Assembly (NCBI RefSeq): GCF_016093275.1
Contig: NZ_JAEDAK010000001.1
Span: forward strand, 62,001-126,000
Direction of reading: 5' to 3'
Origin: Inhella proteolytica
Lineage (GTDB): Bacteria > Pseudomonadota > Gammaproteobacteria > Burkholderiales > Burkholderiaceae_C
Length of the DNA: 64,000 nucleotides
Position numbers and translations under genes: made by a program. The notes under the pieces are model-generated. The model saw only the letters and a list, made by a program, of their open reading frames with translations, was not told the origin of the DNA and ran no database searches. Each line of letters starts with the position of its first letter. Within the stretch, counting starts at the first letter, position 1. Of the stretch, positions 21,998 to 30,990 are shown one piece after another.

Positions 21998-22500
21998 GGG
22001 CGCACCCAGTCCAGGCTGTTGACGGCCTGGGGCAAGGCGCGGTGCTGCTCGCGCGCGCGTGGTGGGCGTGCCGCGCCTTGCGCGAATGCGTCCAGCCATT
22101 GCCAGGCCGGGACGAGGCGGTAGCGGCCGGGGGCAGTGAGGTCCCAGGCTGGCGCTAGATGCACCACCACCTGGCGGCGCGCGCCGGCGCCCAGCAGGAA
22201 GTAGTCCGTGGCTTCGGGCTCGCCGCGCTTGAGTTGCGCGCCCTGGTAGGGCAGGGGGCGGCCCTCGTGCTCGATCTGCAACCAGCGTGCCCACCAGCCG
22301 GGCTCGAACGGCGTGCCCCAGTTCAGCAGCCAGATCGCCTGCGGGCCGGGGTTGTGCAAGTGCACGCGCAGGCGCTGGCCCGGGCGGGACCAACTCAGTT
22401 CGCAGTTCAAGCTGGGTAAGGCGAGCGCTGGCATCGCCACGCAGCCTGCCAGAAACAGGCAGCGCCTGCGCGTGATCCGACACGGGCAGGCGCTGCGCAT
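21994..22500 (-). CDS. Secreted stand-alone paralogue of the M35 peptidase N-terminal domain
   Basis: 168-aa protein with a signal peptide (RITRRR, then CLFLAGCVAMPALA; LAGC could serve as a lipobox). It has no peptidase motif. Residues about 58-130 align with residues 62-132 of the M35 metallopeptidase encoded immediately upstream: LNWG/LSWQ, LQIEHEGRPLPYQGAQLKR/FQIERDGQRVSYHGAIIKR, GEPEATDYFLLGAGA/AKPEAGDHLKLEAGA and GRYRL/GRYAI. It therefore repeats the peptidase's beta-rich N-domain without the catalytic half. The gene starts 13 nt after the peptidase stop, so it is co-transcribed. A role as inhibitor, chaperone or binding partner is inference. The start codon has no clear Shine-Dalgarno. 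Confidence 0.7.
   Translation of the reverse strand: MRSACPCRITRRRCLFLAGCVAMPALALPSLNCELSWSRPGQRLRVHLHNPGPQAIWLLNWGTPFEPGWWARWLQIEHEGRPLPYQGAQLKRGEPEATDYFLLGAGARRQVVVHLAPAWDLTAPGRYRLVPAWQWLDAFAQGAARPPRAREQHRALPQAVNSLDWVRP
22459..22496 (-). repeat. Inverted repeat inside the first codons of the small paralogue
   Basis: GCAGCGCCTGC (22459-22469) and GCAGGCGCTGC (22486-22496) are perfectly complementary, an 11-bp GC stem with a 16-nt loop. It spans codons 2-14 of the downstream gene and lies just past the M35 peptidase stop. On the minus strand CTGTTTC follows, too few Ts for a strong terminator. It could reduce read-through or translation of the second gene. Confidence 0.45.
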
Positions 22501-22513
22501 GGGGCGGAACCGA

Positions 22514-23563
22514 TCAGTTCTGACGCGGCGTGTTCTCGGCGAAGTACTCGTGGTTGTCCGAGTTGTTCAGCGCCTTGATGGGGTCGGTGATCGCCAGTTG
22601 CGTGGCGGCCGACTGGCCGTAGGCCCAGTCGTCGGTGCCCGCAATGACGGTGAAGTGCATCATCTCGTGCACCAGGGTGCCGCCCTTGGAGTCGGTGCCC
22701 GTCATCGGGGCGCTCCAGAACGCGCCGCAGACGTAGATCTTGTAGGGCTGGTTCGGGTAGACGTAGGCGAAGGTGCCCTTCTTCTTGCAGCTGCAGTCCA
22801 GGGTCAGGGCCTGGGTCTGGAAGGCGTCGCGGGCCTTGACGAAATGATCACGCGCGGTGGCCCAGTTGCCGCTGCTGTAGGCGCCGAACCAGGTCGTGTA
22901 GCGCGCCGTGGCCGAGCCGCTGCCGCCCAGGTAGCTGGCCGATTCCGAGGCGTAGTTCGTGGCGGCGGTGACGGCCTGCTGCAGGCTGCTGATCTGCGAG
23001 GACGAGCAGCGGCCGGTGTAGCTCAGACCGGCCGCGGCCGGCTGTACCAGGCTGGGCAGCGGGCCGCTGCTGGCCGTGACCTTGCCGCTGCGACCTTCCA
23101 GCCACAGGTACAGGGGCTCGGACTTGAGCGCCTGGGCCGGCGAGTTGGCATGGCCCTTGGCGGCGTAGCGGATGGCGTAGCGGCCGTTGACGCTGAGGTC
23201 GTACGTGCCGGTGAGCTCGACGCTGTAGTTCAGCGTGGCGCCGGCTTCAAGCTTGAGATGGTCGCCGGCTTCTGGCTTGGCCCGCTTGATGATGGCGCCG
23301 TGGTAGCTCACACGCTGCCCGTCGCGTTCGATCTGGAACAGCGGGCCGTCGATGTCGTCGCTGGGCAGCTGCCAGCTCAGCAGCTGCACCGGGTGACGGC
23401 AGGTGTTGGTGACGGCCACATCAAGCTTCACGTCCACGTCGCCGCGCAGCACCGGGGTGGCACTGTTCAGGCGCACGTCCACGCACTGGCCCGGCGCGGC
23501 GAGGGCGCCTGAAGAGACCAGGGCGGCCACCAGGCCACCGCTCACGAGTTTCCAGTTCGTCAT
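22514..23563 (-). CDS. Secreted M35-type (aspzincin) metalloendopeptidase
   Basis: 349-aa protease with signal peptide 1-22 (ending GALA-APG). A beta-rich N-domain (about 25-155) precedes an aspzincin domain (about 175-349) with zinc motif HEMMH (299-303) and GTDDWAYG (309-316), whose Asp312 is the third ligand. This is the HExxH plus GTxDxxYG pattern of M35 lysine-specific metalloendopeptidases. Four Cys in the catalytic half (186, 257, 259, 279) suggest disulfides, so the enzyme works outside the cytoplasm. It is probably nutritional or predatory proteolysis; Lys preference is a family expectation, not shown here. A paralogue of its N-domain is encoded directly downstream. Confidence 0.88.
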   Translation of the reverse strand: MTNWKLVSGGLVAALVSSGALAAPGQCVDVRLNSATPVLRGDVDVKLDVAVTNTCRHPVQLLSWQLPSDDIDGPLFQIERDGQRVSYHGAIIKRAKPEAGDHLKLEAGATLNYSVELTGTYDLSVNGRYAIRYAAKGHANSPAQALKSEPLYLWLEGRSGKVTASSGPLPSLVQPAAAGLSYTGRCSSSQISSLQQAVTAATNYASESASYLGGSGSATARYTTWFGAYSSGNWATARDHFVKARDAFQTQALTLDCSCKKKGTFAYVYPNQPYKIYVCGAFWSAPMTGTDSKGGTLVHEMMHFTVIAGTDDWAYGQSAATQLAITDPIKALNNSDNHEYFAENTPRQN

Positions 23564-23700
23564 GGGAGTTCCTGCGCGCTGCTGCGGCGCCTTGTCTTGA
23601 TGAGACACGAATTGAAACTTCGTGCCACAGCAAGACGGCTGCGGACTCTCCCTAGATCCCGCGCAAGTCCGGGGTGGGAAGACCCTCTCGGGCCTTGTGC

Positions 23701-25374
23701 TTACATGCCGACGTAGTTCGGCCCGCCGCCCCCCTCGGGGGTGATCCAGACGATGTTCTGCGTCGGGTCCTTGATGTCGCAGGTCTTGCAGTGCACGCAG
23801 TTCTGGGCATTGATCTGCAGGCGGGCGCCGCTGTCCTCGGCCTTGACGAACTCGTACACGCCGGCCGGGCAGTAGCGGCTCTCGGGCCCGCCGTACTTGG
23901 CCAGGTTGGTGGCCACGGGCACGCTGGCGTTCTTCAGCGTCAGGTGGGCCGGCTGGTTTTCCTCGTGGTTGGTGTTCGAGATGAACACCGAGGAGAGGCG
24001 ATCGAAGCTGAGCTTGCCGTCCGGCTTGGGGTAGGCAATCGGCGCGCACTCGGCCGCGGGGCGCAGGGCCTCGTGGTCGGCCTTGTGGTTGTGCAGGGTC
24101 CAGGGCGGGCTGGTCACGCCGATCTTGGGCAGCAGCCACTGCTCGATGCCGGTCATCAGCTGGCCCACCGTCTTGCCCTTCTTGAACCAGAGCTTGAAGT
24201 TGCGGGTCTGCTGCAGTTCCTCGTTCAGCCAGCTCTTCTCGAAGGCGGCGGGGTACTCGCTCAGCTCGTCCTGGGCGCGGCCGGCGGCCAGGGCGGCGGC
24301 GGCGGCCTCGGCGGCCAGCATGCCGCTCTTGATGGCGGCATGGCTGCCCTTGATGCGCGCGGCGTTCAGGTAGCCGGCGTCGCAGCCCACCAGGGCGCCG
24401 CCCGGGAACACGGTCTTGGGCAGGGCCTGGGGCGTGCCGTTGTTGATGGCGCGCGCGCCGTAGCCGATGCGCTTGCCGCCTTCGATGTGCGCGCGGATGG
24501 CCGGGTGGGTCTTCCACCGCTGCATTTCCTCGAAGGGGCTCATGTGCGGGTTCTGGTAATCCAGGCCGATCACGAAGCCCAGGGTGACCTTGTTGTCTTC
24601 CAGGTGGTAGAGGAAGCCGCCGCCGAAGGTGTCGTCCACCATCGGCCAGCCGGCGGTGTGCACCACCTTGCCGGGCTGGGCCTTCTCGGCCGGGATCTCC
24701 CACAGCTCCTTGATGCCGATGGCGAAGGTCTGCACGTCCTTGCCTTCGGTCAGCTTGTACTTGGCCAGCAACTGCTTGCCCAGATGGCCGCGTGCGCCCT
24801 CGGCAAAGATCGTGTACTTGCCGTGTAGCTCCATACCGAGCTGGAAGGCGTCGGTGGGTTCGCCTTCCTTGCCGATGCCCATGTTGCCGGTGGCCACGCC
24901 CTTGACGCGGCCCTGGTCGTCATACACCACCTCGGCCGCGGCGAAGCCGGCAAAGATCTCCACGCCCAGGCCTTCGGCCTGCTGGGCCAGCCACTTGGTG
25001 ACGTTGGAGAGGCTGACCACGTAGCAGCCGTGGTTGTGGAAGTTACGCGGCACCAGCCAGTCGGGCGTGCGGGTGTGGCCGCTTTCGCTCAGGAACAGGA
25101 TGTCGTCGCCGCTGACGGCCTGGTTCAGCGGGGCGCCGAGTTCCTTCCAGTTCGGAAACAGCTCGGTGATGGCGCGCGGGTCCATCACGGCGCCGCTGAG
25201 GATGTGGGCGCCGGCTTCGGAGCCCTTTTCCAGCACCACCACCGAGATGTCGGGGTTGATCTGCTTGAGCCGGATCGCCGTGGCCAGGCCGGCCGGGCCG
25301 CCGCCGACGACCACGACGTCGTACTCCATCGATTCACGGGGACCGAATTGGGCAAGGATCTCGTCGTTGGTCAT
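23701..25374 (-). CDS. Electron transfer flavoprotein-ubiquinone oxidoreductase
   Basis: 557-aa FAD/4Fe-4S enzyme that passes electrons from ETF (beta-oxidation, amino-acid dehydrogenases) to ubiquinone at the inner membrane. N-terminal FAD motif VVVVGGGPAGLATAIRL; a C-terminal ferredoxin-like domain has cluster Cys in YCPAGVYEF and NCVHCKTCDIKDP, and ends PEGGGGPNYVGM, the usual terminus of this family. It is monocistronic here and divergent from the SDR gene at 25540, with about 165 bp between them holding a TetR-like dyad. Confidence 0.97.
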   Translation of the reverse strand: MTNDEILAQFGPRESMEYDVVVVGGGPAGLATAIRLKQINPDISVVVLEKGSEAGAHILSGAVMDPRAITELFPNWKELGAPLNQAVSGDDILFLSESGHTRTPDWLVPRNFHNHGCYVVSLSNVTKWLAQQAEGLGVEIFAGFAAAEVVYDDQGRVKGVATGNMGIGKEGEPTDAFQLGMELHGKYTIFAEGARGHLGKQLLAKYKLTEGKDVQTFAIGIKELWEIPAEKAQPGKVVHTAGWPMVDDTFGGGFLYHLEDNKVTLGFVIGLDYQNPHMSPFEEMQRWKTHPAIRAHIEGGKRIGYGARAINNGTPQALPKTVFPGGALVGCDAGYLNAARIKGSHAAIKSGMLAAEAAAAALAAGRAQDELSEYPAAFEKSWLNEELQQTRNFKLWFKKGKTVGQLMTGIEQWLLPKIGVTSPPWTLHNHKADHEALRPAAECAPIAYPKPDGKLSFDRLSSVFISNTNHEENQPAHLTLKNASVPVATNLAKYGGPESRYCPAGVYEFVKAEDSGARLQINAQNCVHCKTCDIKDPTQNIVWITPEGGGGPNYVGM

Positions 25375-25424
25375 GGCGGTGCGGGGGGTTCTCAGAGGCG
25401 GCGGATTCTAGGGAGAACGAGAAT

Positions 25425-25447
25425 AAAACGAACGGTCGTGCTTTTTT
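25425..25447. promoter_or_regulatory. Imperfect dyad, possible TetR-family operator
   Basis: AAAACGAACGGTCGTGCTTTT contains CGA-ACGG-TCG symmetry inside A/T arms, resembling the CNAACGNNCGTTNG type of sites used by TetR regulators of acyl-CoA and phenylacetate metabolism. It lies between divergent ETF-QO and SDR genes. No regulator gene is adjacent. Confidence 0.3.
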
Positions 25448-25476
25448 CTTAGAGGCCAGGCCCCAGAAGCACTGCG

Positions 25477-25525
25477 GGAAAGCCCCGTGCTAACGTCCCC
25501 GGACGGCCCTGCCGCAGGGCTTTCC
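25477..25525 (+). other. Mutually exclusive hairpins in the SDR leader
   Basis: GGAAAGCCC (25477-25485) pairs with GGGCTTTCC (25517-25525), while GCCCTG-CCG-CAGGGC (25506-25520) forms a tighter local hairpin using the same right arm. The arrangement resembles a switchable leader. There is no T-run and no known riboswitch class is recognised. Confidence 0.3.
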
Positions 25526-25539
25526 ACAGGACAAGAACC

Positions 25540-26322
25540 ATGAGCTATTCGATCGATCTTTCGGGCCGCGTGGCCCTGGTCACCGGCGCCTCCAGCGGCC
25601 TGGGCGCGCAGTTCGCCCGCACCCTGTCCAAGGCTGGCGCGGCCGTGGTGCTGGCCGGTCGCCGGGTGGAGCGGCTCAAGAGCCTGCGCGCCGAGATCGA
25701 GGCCGAGGGTGGTGACGCCCATGTGGTGACGCTGGACGTGACGGATCTGAGCTCCATCAAGGCCGCCGTGGCCCATGCCGAGACCGAGATGGGCACGCTC
25801 GACATCCTGGTCAACAACTCTGGCGTCTCCACCAGCCAGCGCATCGTCGATGTGAGCGAGCAGGACTGGGACTACGTGATGAACACCAATCTGCGCGGCG
25901 CCTTCTTCGTCGCCCAGGAGGTGGCCAAGCGCATGCTGGCGCGCGCCAAGGGTGCGGCGCCGGGCAGCTTCACGGGCGGGCGCATCGTCAACATCGCCTC
26001 CATGGCCGGCCTGCGCGTGCTCAGCCAGATCGGCATCTACGCCATGAGCAAGGCCGGCGTGGTGCACATGACGCGCGCCATGGCGCTGGAGTTCGGCAAG
26101 TACGGCATCAATGTGAATGCCATCTGCCCGGGCTACATCGACACCGAGATGAACCACCACCACTGGGAGACCGCGCACGGCAAGCAGCTGATCGAGATGC
26201 TGCCGCGCAAGCGCGTGGGCCAGCCGCAGGACCTGGACACGACGCTGCTGATGCTGTGCGCCAATGAGAGTCGCTTCATCAACGGGGCGATCGTGCAGGC
26301 CGACGATGGGTTTGGCGTGTGA
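25540..26322 (+). CDS. SDR-family oxidoreductase
   Basis: 260-aa classical short-chain dehydrogenase/reductase. Cofactor motif TGASSGLG (15-22), NNSG near residue 92, catalytic Ser in NIASMAG and YAMSK with Tyr167 and Lys171. AGRRVERL after beta-2 suggests NADP preference. The C-terminal substrate loop [20 protein letters not shown] is unusual in having three consecutive His. The divergent ETF-QO gene may point to acyl or alcohol oxidation, but the substrate is not evident. Its stop overlaps the next gene's GTG by 4 nt. Confidence 0.93.
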   Translation: MSYSIDLSGRVALVTGASSGLGAQFARTLSKAGAAVVLAGRRVERLKSLRAEIEAEGGDAHVVTLDVTDLSSIKAAVAHAETEMGTLDILVNNSGVSTSQRIVDVSEQDWDYVMNTNLRGAFFVAQEVAKRMLARAKGAAPGSFTGGRIVNIASMAGLRVLSQIGIYAMSKAGVVHMTRAMALEFGKYGINVNAICPGYIDTEMNHHHWETAHGKQLIEMLPRKRVGQPQDLDTTLLMLCANESRFINGAIVQADDGFGV

Positions 26323-26951
26323 GCGTGCGTGACCTGACGCCCGTCGAGGCGCGTGTGTTGGCGGTGCTGGTGGAAAAGCAGCACACCGTGCCGGACAGCT
26401 ATCCGCTCTCGCTCAACGCCCTGACCCTGGGTTGCAACCAGAAGACCGCTCGCGAGCCGGTGATGAACCTGAGCGAGCCCGAGGTGCTGGAGGCCCTGAA
26501 CAGCCTCAAGGAGCAGAGCCTGGTCTTCGAGGTCAGCGGCAATCGCGTCACGCGCTTCGAGCACAACCTCAAGCGTGTTTACGGCGTGCCCGGTCAGGCC
26601 GAGGCTTTGCTGACCGTGCTGATGCTGCGCGGCCCGCAGACGGCGGCCGAACTGCGCCTGAACGCCGAGCGCCTGCACCGCTTTGCCGACATTTCCTCCG
26701 TGGAAGGTTTTCTGGACGAGCTGGCGGCGCGCGAACCGCCGCTGGCGGTGAAGCTGCCGCGTGCGCCGGGCGCGCGCGAGTCCCGCTGGGCGCAGTTGTT
26801 GTGCGGGCCGGTGGAAATGTCGGCCTTTGCGCCTGCCGCCGCGCCGGCCTCGATGCCCGCGCGTGATGCGGAGCTGCAGGCCCTGCGCGCCGAGGTGGAC
26901 CTGCTCAAGCAGCAGGTGGCGCGCCTGATGCACGAGTTGGGGCTGCAATGA
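26319..26951 (+). CDS. YceH-family (DUF480) protein
   Basis: 210-aa protein of the DUF480/YceH family: two winged-helix-like domains ([52 protein letters not shown]) and a C-terminal coiled coil. Function unknown; the fold suggests nucleic-acid binding. The start is GTG at 26319, in the overlap GTGTGA with the SDR stop; GTG 26325 is an alternative. Its stop overlaps the ATG of the next gene, so three genes are coupled. Confidence 0.9.
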   Translation: MSVRDLTPVEARVLAVLVEKQHTVPDSYPLSLNALTLGCNQKTAREPVMNLSEPEVLEALNSLKEQSLVFEVSGNRVTRFEHNLKRVYGVPGQAEALLTVLMLRGPQTAAELRLNAERLHRFADISSVEGFLDELAAREPPLAVKLPRAPGARESRWAQLLCGPVEMSAFAPAAAPASMPARDAELQALRAEVDLLKQQVARLMHELGLQ

Positions 26952-28051
26952 TGGGTGCGCGCGCCTGGACGGCCGAATGCGTTCGCAAGATCGAGGCCGA
27001 TTTCCAGCGCAGCGCCGACACCCACCTGATCCCGCTCGAGCTGCCCGCGTTTCCGGGCATCGACTTCTACCTGAAGGACGAGTCCATCCACCCCAGCGGC
27101 AGCCTCAAGCACCGGCTGGCGCGCTCGCTCTTCCTGTACGCGCTGTGCAACGGCTGGCTGCGTGAGGGCGCGCCGGTGGTGGAAAGCTCCAGCGGCTCCA
27201 CGGCCGTGAGCGAGGCCTACTTTGCGCGCCTGCTCGGCCTGCCCTTCGTGGCGGTCATGCCGGCCACGGTGAGCGAAGCCAAGCGCCGCGCCATCGAGTT
27301 CCAGGGCGGCCGCTGCCACTTGGTGACCGATCCGACCCAGGTGTATGCCGAGGCCAGGCGCCTCGCGCAGGAGGGGGGCGGCCATTACATGGACCAGTTC
27401 ACCTACGCCGAGCGGGCCACCGACTGGCGCGGCAACAACAACATCGCCGAATCCATCTTCAAGCAGATGGAGCGCGAGCGCCACCCGGTGCCGGATTGGC
27501 TGGTGTGCAGTGCCGGCACGGGCGGCACGCTGGCCACGCTGGGTCGCTTCGTGCGTTACGGGCGCCACGCCACGCGCGTGTGCGGGGCAGATGCCGAGCG
27601 CTCGGTCTTCTTCGACCATTACCTCTGCCGCGACGCCGGCCTGAGCCTGGAGTGCGGCTCGCGCATCGAAGGTATCGGCCGGCCCCGGGTTGAGGCCTCG
27701 TTCTTGCCGGACGTGATGGACGCCATGGTCAAGCTGCCCGACGTCTGGTCCGTGGCGGCCACGCGGGTGCTCAGCGACTGGCTCGGCCGGCCGGTAGGGC
27801 CCTCCACCGGCACCAACTTGCTGGCGGCGCTGGCCTGTGCGCGCAGCATGCTGGGCCACCGCGGCTCCATCGTGACCTTGCTGTGTGACAGCGGCGAGCG
27901 CTACCGCGACACCTACTTCGACGCGGGCTGGCGCGCCGCCGCAGGCCTGGCCTGCGAGGCGGAAACGGCCGCGCTGGCCGCCTGGCTGGCCGGGGGAAGC
28001 CTGCCGCCAGGCCTGGCGGAATCCTGGCGCATGGCCGGGGTCCTTGCCTAG
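26948..28051 (+). CDS. PLP-dependent cysteine synthase-like enzyme
   Basis: 367-aa fold-type II PLP enzyme of the cysteine synthase/cystathionine beta-synthase superfamily. The PLP Lys is in [11 protein letters not shown] (about residue 52), the substrate loop is [12 protein letters not shown], and the phosphate-binding loop is [12 protein letters not shown]. It is longer than CysK/CysM and similar to the CdsH-like cysteine desulfhydrase group, so cysteine degradation to H2S, pyruvate and ammonia is as likely as synthesis. ATG 26948 (ATGATGG) overlaps the upstream stop. A binding-protein gene follows after 10 nt. Confidence 0.88.
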   Translation: MMGARAWTAECVRKIEADFQRSADTHLIPLELPAFPGIDFYLKDESIHPSGSLKHRLARSLFLYALCNGWLREGAPVVESSSGSTAVSEAYFARLLGLPFVAVMPATVSEAKRRAIEFQGGRCHLVTDPTQVYAEARRLAQEGGGHYMDQFTYAERATDWRGNNNIAESIFKQMERERHPVPDWLVCSAGTGGTLATLGRFVRYGRHATRVCGADAERSVFFDHYLCRDAGLSLECGSRIEGIGRPRVEASFLPDVMDAMVKLPDVWSVAATRVLSDWLGRPVGPSTGTNLLAALACARSMLGHRGSIVTLLCDSGERYRDTYFDAGWRAAAGLACEAETAALAAWLAGGSLPPGLAESWRMAGVLA

Positions 28052-28061
28052 GAGTCGGGGG

Positions 28062-28805
28062 ATGCGGCGCCGCACCCTGTTGGGCAGCGCACCGCTTTGG
28101 GCCGCCTCGGCCCAGGCGCAGCAAGAGGAGTTGCTGCTCGTCAACGCACCCTACCCACCCTTCGTGCTGGAAGCGAGGGACCCAATCGGCGAGGGGCTGG
28201 ATGTGGACATTGCCCGTGCCGCCCTGGCGCGCGCCGGCTACTCGGTCCGGCTGGCGCTGGTGCCCTGGCGGCGCGCCTTGCAGATGCTGGAGGCTGGCGA
28301 AGCCGACCTCACCACCACCATCAGCCTCAGTGGTGAGCGCGAGCGCTTCTTGCTCTTCAGCGAGGGCTACCGCAGCACGGTGCGCTATCACTTTTACAGC
28401 CGGCGTGGGAGCGGCCTGCGCGTTGAACGCCTCGAGGACCTCGCACAGGTCAGTCTGGGCTACTCGGCGGGCTTTTTTTACCCGCCCGCCATCAAGCAGG
28501 CGGTGGGGCGTGGTCTGGTGGAGGGGCGCGATCTGGAGGTCACCGTGCGCATGCTGAACGCGGGCCGCTCGGACCTCATCGTCGTCAATCACCTGGCCGG
28601 TTTGTGGACCATCCGGCGCCTGGGGCTTGAAGCCCAGTTGGAGCGCCAGCCCTTCAGCTACAGCAGCGGCAGCCCCACCTACATGGCGCTCAGCCGCAAG
28701 CGCCATGGCGACGGCCGGCTGCTGAACACCCTGAACGAGGGGCTGCGGGCGCTGGTGAAAGACGGGACTCTTGCACGCCTGGAAGCGCGCTACCTGCCCC
28801 CGTGA
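28062..28805 (+). CDS. Periplasmic solute-binding protein, copy 1
   Basis: 247-aa protein of the SBP_bac_3 (polar amino acid) family with a signal peptide, MRRRTLLGSAPLWAASAQA. It keeps the two-lobe layout: NAPYPPFVLEAR and GLDVDIARAALARAGY in lobe 1, a PWRRALQMLEAGEADLTT hinge region, and MLNAGRSDLIVVN in lobe 2. It is a paralogue of the protein at 30214 (shared PWRRALQMLE-GEAD and LEARYL ends). GGAG precedes the ATG. It sits immediately upstream of a secreted cyanophycinase, so a dipeptide or arginine/aspartate ligand is plausible. No permease gene is present. Confidence 0.85.
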   Translation: MRRRTLLGSAPLWAASAQAQQEELLLVNAPYPPFVLEARDPIGEGLDVDIARAALARAGYSVRLALVPWRRALQMLEAGEADLTTTISLSGERERFLLFSEGYRSTVRYHFYSRRGSGLRVERLEDLAQVSLGYSAGFFYPPAIKQAVGRGLVEGRDLEVTVRMLNAGRSDLIVVNHLAGLWTIRRLGLEAQLERQPFSYSSGSPTYMALSRKRHGDGRLLNTLNEGLRALVKDGTLARLEARYLPP

Positions 28806-28843
28806 AATCCGCAATGGCTATGCTCCTGGCCTGGGAGTAAGCG

Positions 28844-30217
28844 ATGCGGATGCGACTGAGATTCTGGCTGGTGGCCTGGCTGACGCTGGGTGTGATGGTG
28901 TGCGTGCAGGCGGCCGAGCTGCCGCGCCAGGGTCTGGTGATGGCGCTCGGGGGCTCGGTGCGCTTTGACAACCAGGCGGTCTGGACCCGCTTCATCCAGG
29001 AGGCCGGCGGCAAGGGCGCGCGCATCGCCATCTTTGCCACCGCGGCCGGCAACCCCGACCGCAGCGCCCAGCGCTTGAAGCGCACGCTCGAACATTACGG
29101 CGCCGTGCCCGAGATCATTCCAGTGGCACCGCGCCTCAAAGGCGTGGACTGGAAGAGCCTCCGCGATGACCCGCGCCTGGCCGAGCGCGTGGCCACCATG
29201 GACGCCGTGTTCTTCACCGGCGGTGCGCAGGCCCTGATCGTCGACACCCTGCAACCCGACGGGCAGCCCAGTCTGATGCTGCAGGCCATCCGCAAGGTGC
29301 ACCAGCGCGGCGGTGTGGTGGCCGGCACCAGCGCCGGTGCGGCGGTGATGAGCGCCTGGATGTTCCGCGACGCCCCCAACACCCTGGCCGTGCTCAAGGG
29401 CCAGCTGCGCGAGGGCCAGGAGATCGACCGCGGCCTGGGCTTCGTGGGGCAGGAGCTGTTCATCGACCAGCATTTCCTGCGCCGCGGCCGCATCGGCCGC
29501 CTGCTGCCGATGATGCATGCCAAGGGCTACCGCTGGGGTCTTGGCATCGAGGAGGACAGCGCCGCGCTGATCTGGGGCAGCCAGATCGAGGTGGTGGGTG
29601 CGCGCGGCGCGCTGCTGGTGGACCTGAGCCGGGCCGAACGGGACGAGAGGCTCGGCCCCTTCAATCTGCGCGGCGCGCGCCTGAGCTTCCTGGACCGCGG
29701 GGATCGCCACGACCTGGCCACCGGCGTCACCACGCCCTCGGCACCGAAGCTGGCCGAGCAGCGCATCGACCCCAATGCGCCGGACTTCAAGCCCTATTTC
29801 GACCAGGAACCCTTCTACCCCGACATCCTGGGCGACAACGTCATCGTGCGCGCCATGGTGCATCTGGTGGACGGGCGCGAGCGGGAGCTGCGCGGCCTGG
29901 CCTTCAATGGCAGCGAGCTGCGCGGCCTGCCGCCGCCCAAGCCCGTGCGCGCCGCGCGCGCGGATGCGCCCAAGCCCGAAGAGCTGGGGTTCGAATTCCG
30001 GCTCTACGTGCTGCCCGAGACCCTGGGCTACTACACCGGCGCCATGGGCGGCGAGGACTACACCGTGATGCGCGTGGGCCTGGACGTGATGCCCGTGCGC
30101 ATGCAGGTGCCGCTCTACCAGCCCTGGCCGGCCCAGAAGGCGCTGAGCCGCAAGGGCGCGGCGCCCGTGCCCGAACGCCTGAAGGGGGCGCAGGCCGCCC
30201 GCCGCAACGCCGGATGA
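28844..30217 (+). CDS. Secreted cyanophycinase, copy 1
   Basis: 457-aa serine peptidase of family S51 with an N-terminal signal peptide (residues 1-24, ending CVQAAE), so it acts outside the cytoplasm on external cyanophycin, releasing beta-Asp-Arg dipeptides. Nucleophile Ser163 in VAGTSAGAAVMS; GGAQALIVDTL, QHFLRRGRIGRL and GIEEDSAALI are conserved with cyanophycinases. It is longer than cytoplasmic CphB (about 270 aa), like the extracellular CphE/CphI type, with a C-terminal beta-domain from about residue 290. GGGAGTAA precedes the ATG; the stop overlaps the next gene by 4 nt. A second copy lies at 31080. Confidence 0.9.
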   Translation: MRMRLRFWLVAWLTLGVMVCVQAAELPRQGLVMALGGSVRFDNQAVWTRFIQEAGGKGARIAIFATAAGNPDRSAQRLKRTLEHYGAVPEIIPVAPRLKGVDWKSLRDDPRLAERVATMDAVFFTGGAQALIVDTLQPDGQPSLMLQAIRKVHQRGGVVAGTSAGAAVMSAWMFRDAPNTLAVLKGQLREGQEIDRGLGFVGQELFIDQHFLRRGRIGRLLPMMHAKGYRWGLGIEEDSAALIWGSQIEVVGARGALLVDLSRAERDERLGPFNLRGARLSFLDRGDRHDLATGVTTPSAPKLAEQRIDPNAPDFKPYFDQEPFYPDILGDNVIVRAMVHLVDGRERELRGLAFNGSELRGLPPPKPVRAARADAPKPEELGFEFRLYVLPETLGYYTGAMGGEDYTVMRVGLDVMPVRMQVPLYQPWPAQKALSRKGAAPVPERLKGAQAARRNAG

Positions 30218-30990
30218 CGCGGCTGCGCCGCAGCATGCTGGGCTGGGGCGGCGCCTTGGGTCTGGCGCCCTGGCTGGCCCCGGCACCGGTGCAGGCCCAG
30301 GCGCGGCGCCTGGTGCTGGTCAGCCATGTGCTGCCGCCCTACACGCTGCCGGAAGGCAGTGCCCTGGGCCCGGGCATCGACGTGGACTACGCCCGAGCCG
30401 CCCTGCGTGCGGCCGGCAGCCCCTACGAGGTGGAGGTGCTGCAGGTGCCGTGGCGGCGCGCGCTGCAGATGCTGGAGCTGGGCGAGGCGGACTTCACCAC
30501 CTCCGTCCACATCACCGAAGAGCGTGCGCGCTATATGTCCTTCAGCGAAACCTATGGCGCCAGCGTGCGGCACTACTTCTTCGCCCGGCGCGCCGCGGGC
30601 CTGAAGGTCCAGCGCCTGGAAGAGTTGGCCGGCTACCGCATCGGTGTGGTGGCGGGCCACGCCTTTCCCGAGCCGCTGGCGGCGGCGCTGGGCAGCCGCC
30701 TGGAGCGCGCCAAGGACCTGCCCACGCTGCTGCGCATGCTGGTGGCCCAGCGGGTGCAGCTGGCCGTGGGCACGGACCTGCCGATCACCTGGACGATCCG
30801 GGAGCTGGGCCTGCAGACCGAGTTGGAACAGCAGCCCCTGGTGCACGACTCCGGTCGGCGCACGCAGATGGGCTTTTCGCGCGCCCGCCCGGGGCATGAG
30901 CAAGCGCTCGAAGCCATGAACCGTGGCCTGCGCCTGCTGGCGCGCGGCGACAGCTGGAAGCGCCTGGAGGCGCGCTACCTCGGCGCCTGA
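30214..30990 (+). CDS. Periplasmic solute-binding protein, copy 2
   Basis: 258-aa SBP_bac_3-like protein with a signal peptide (residues 1-29, ending VQAQA). It is clearly related to the protein at 28062: SHVLPPYTLPEG, GIDVDYARAALRAAG, VPWRRALQMLELGEADFTT, then a divergent lobe 2. It starts inside the stop of cyanophycinase 1 (ATGA), so the two are coupled. With copy 1 it shows that a binding-protein/cyanophycinase pair was duplicated in tandem. Different lobe residues may mean different ligands. Confidence 0.85.
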   Translation: MTRLRRSMLGWGGALGLAPWLAPAPVQAQARRLVLVSHVLPPYTLPEGSALGPGIDVDYARAALRAAGSPYEVEVLQVPWRRALQMLELGEADFTTSVHITEERARYMSFSETYGASVRHYFFARRAAGLKVQRLEELAGYRIGVVAGHAFPEPLAAALGSRLERAKDLPTLLRMLVAQRVQLAVGTDLPITWTIRELGLQTELEQQPLVHDSGRRTQMGFSRARPGHEQALEAMNRGLRLLARGDSWKRLEARYLGA

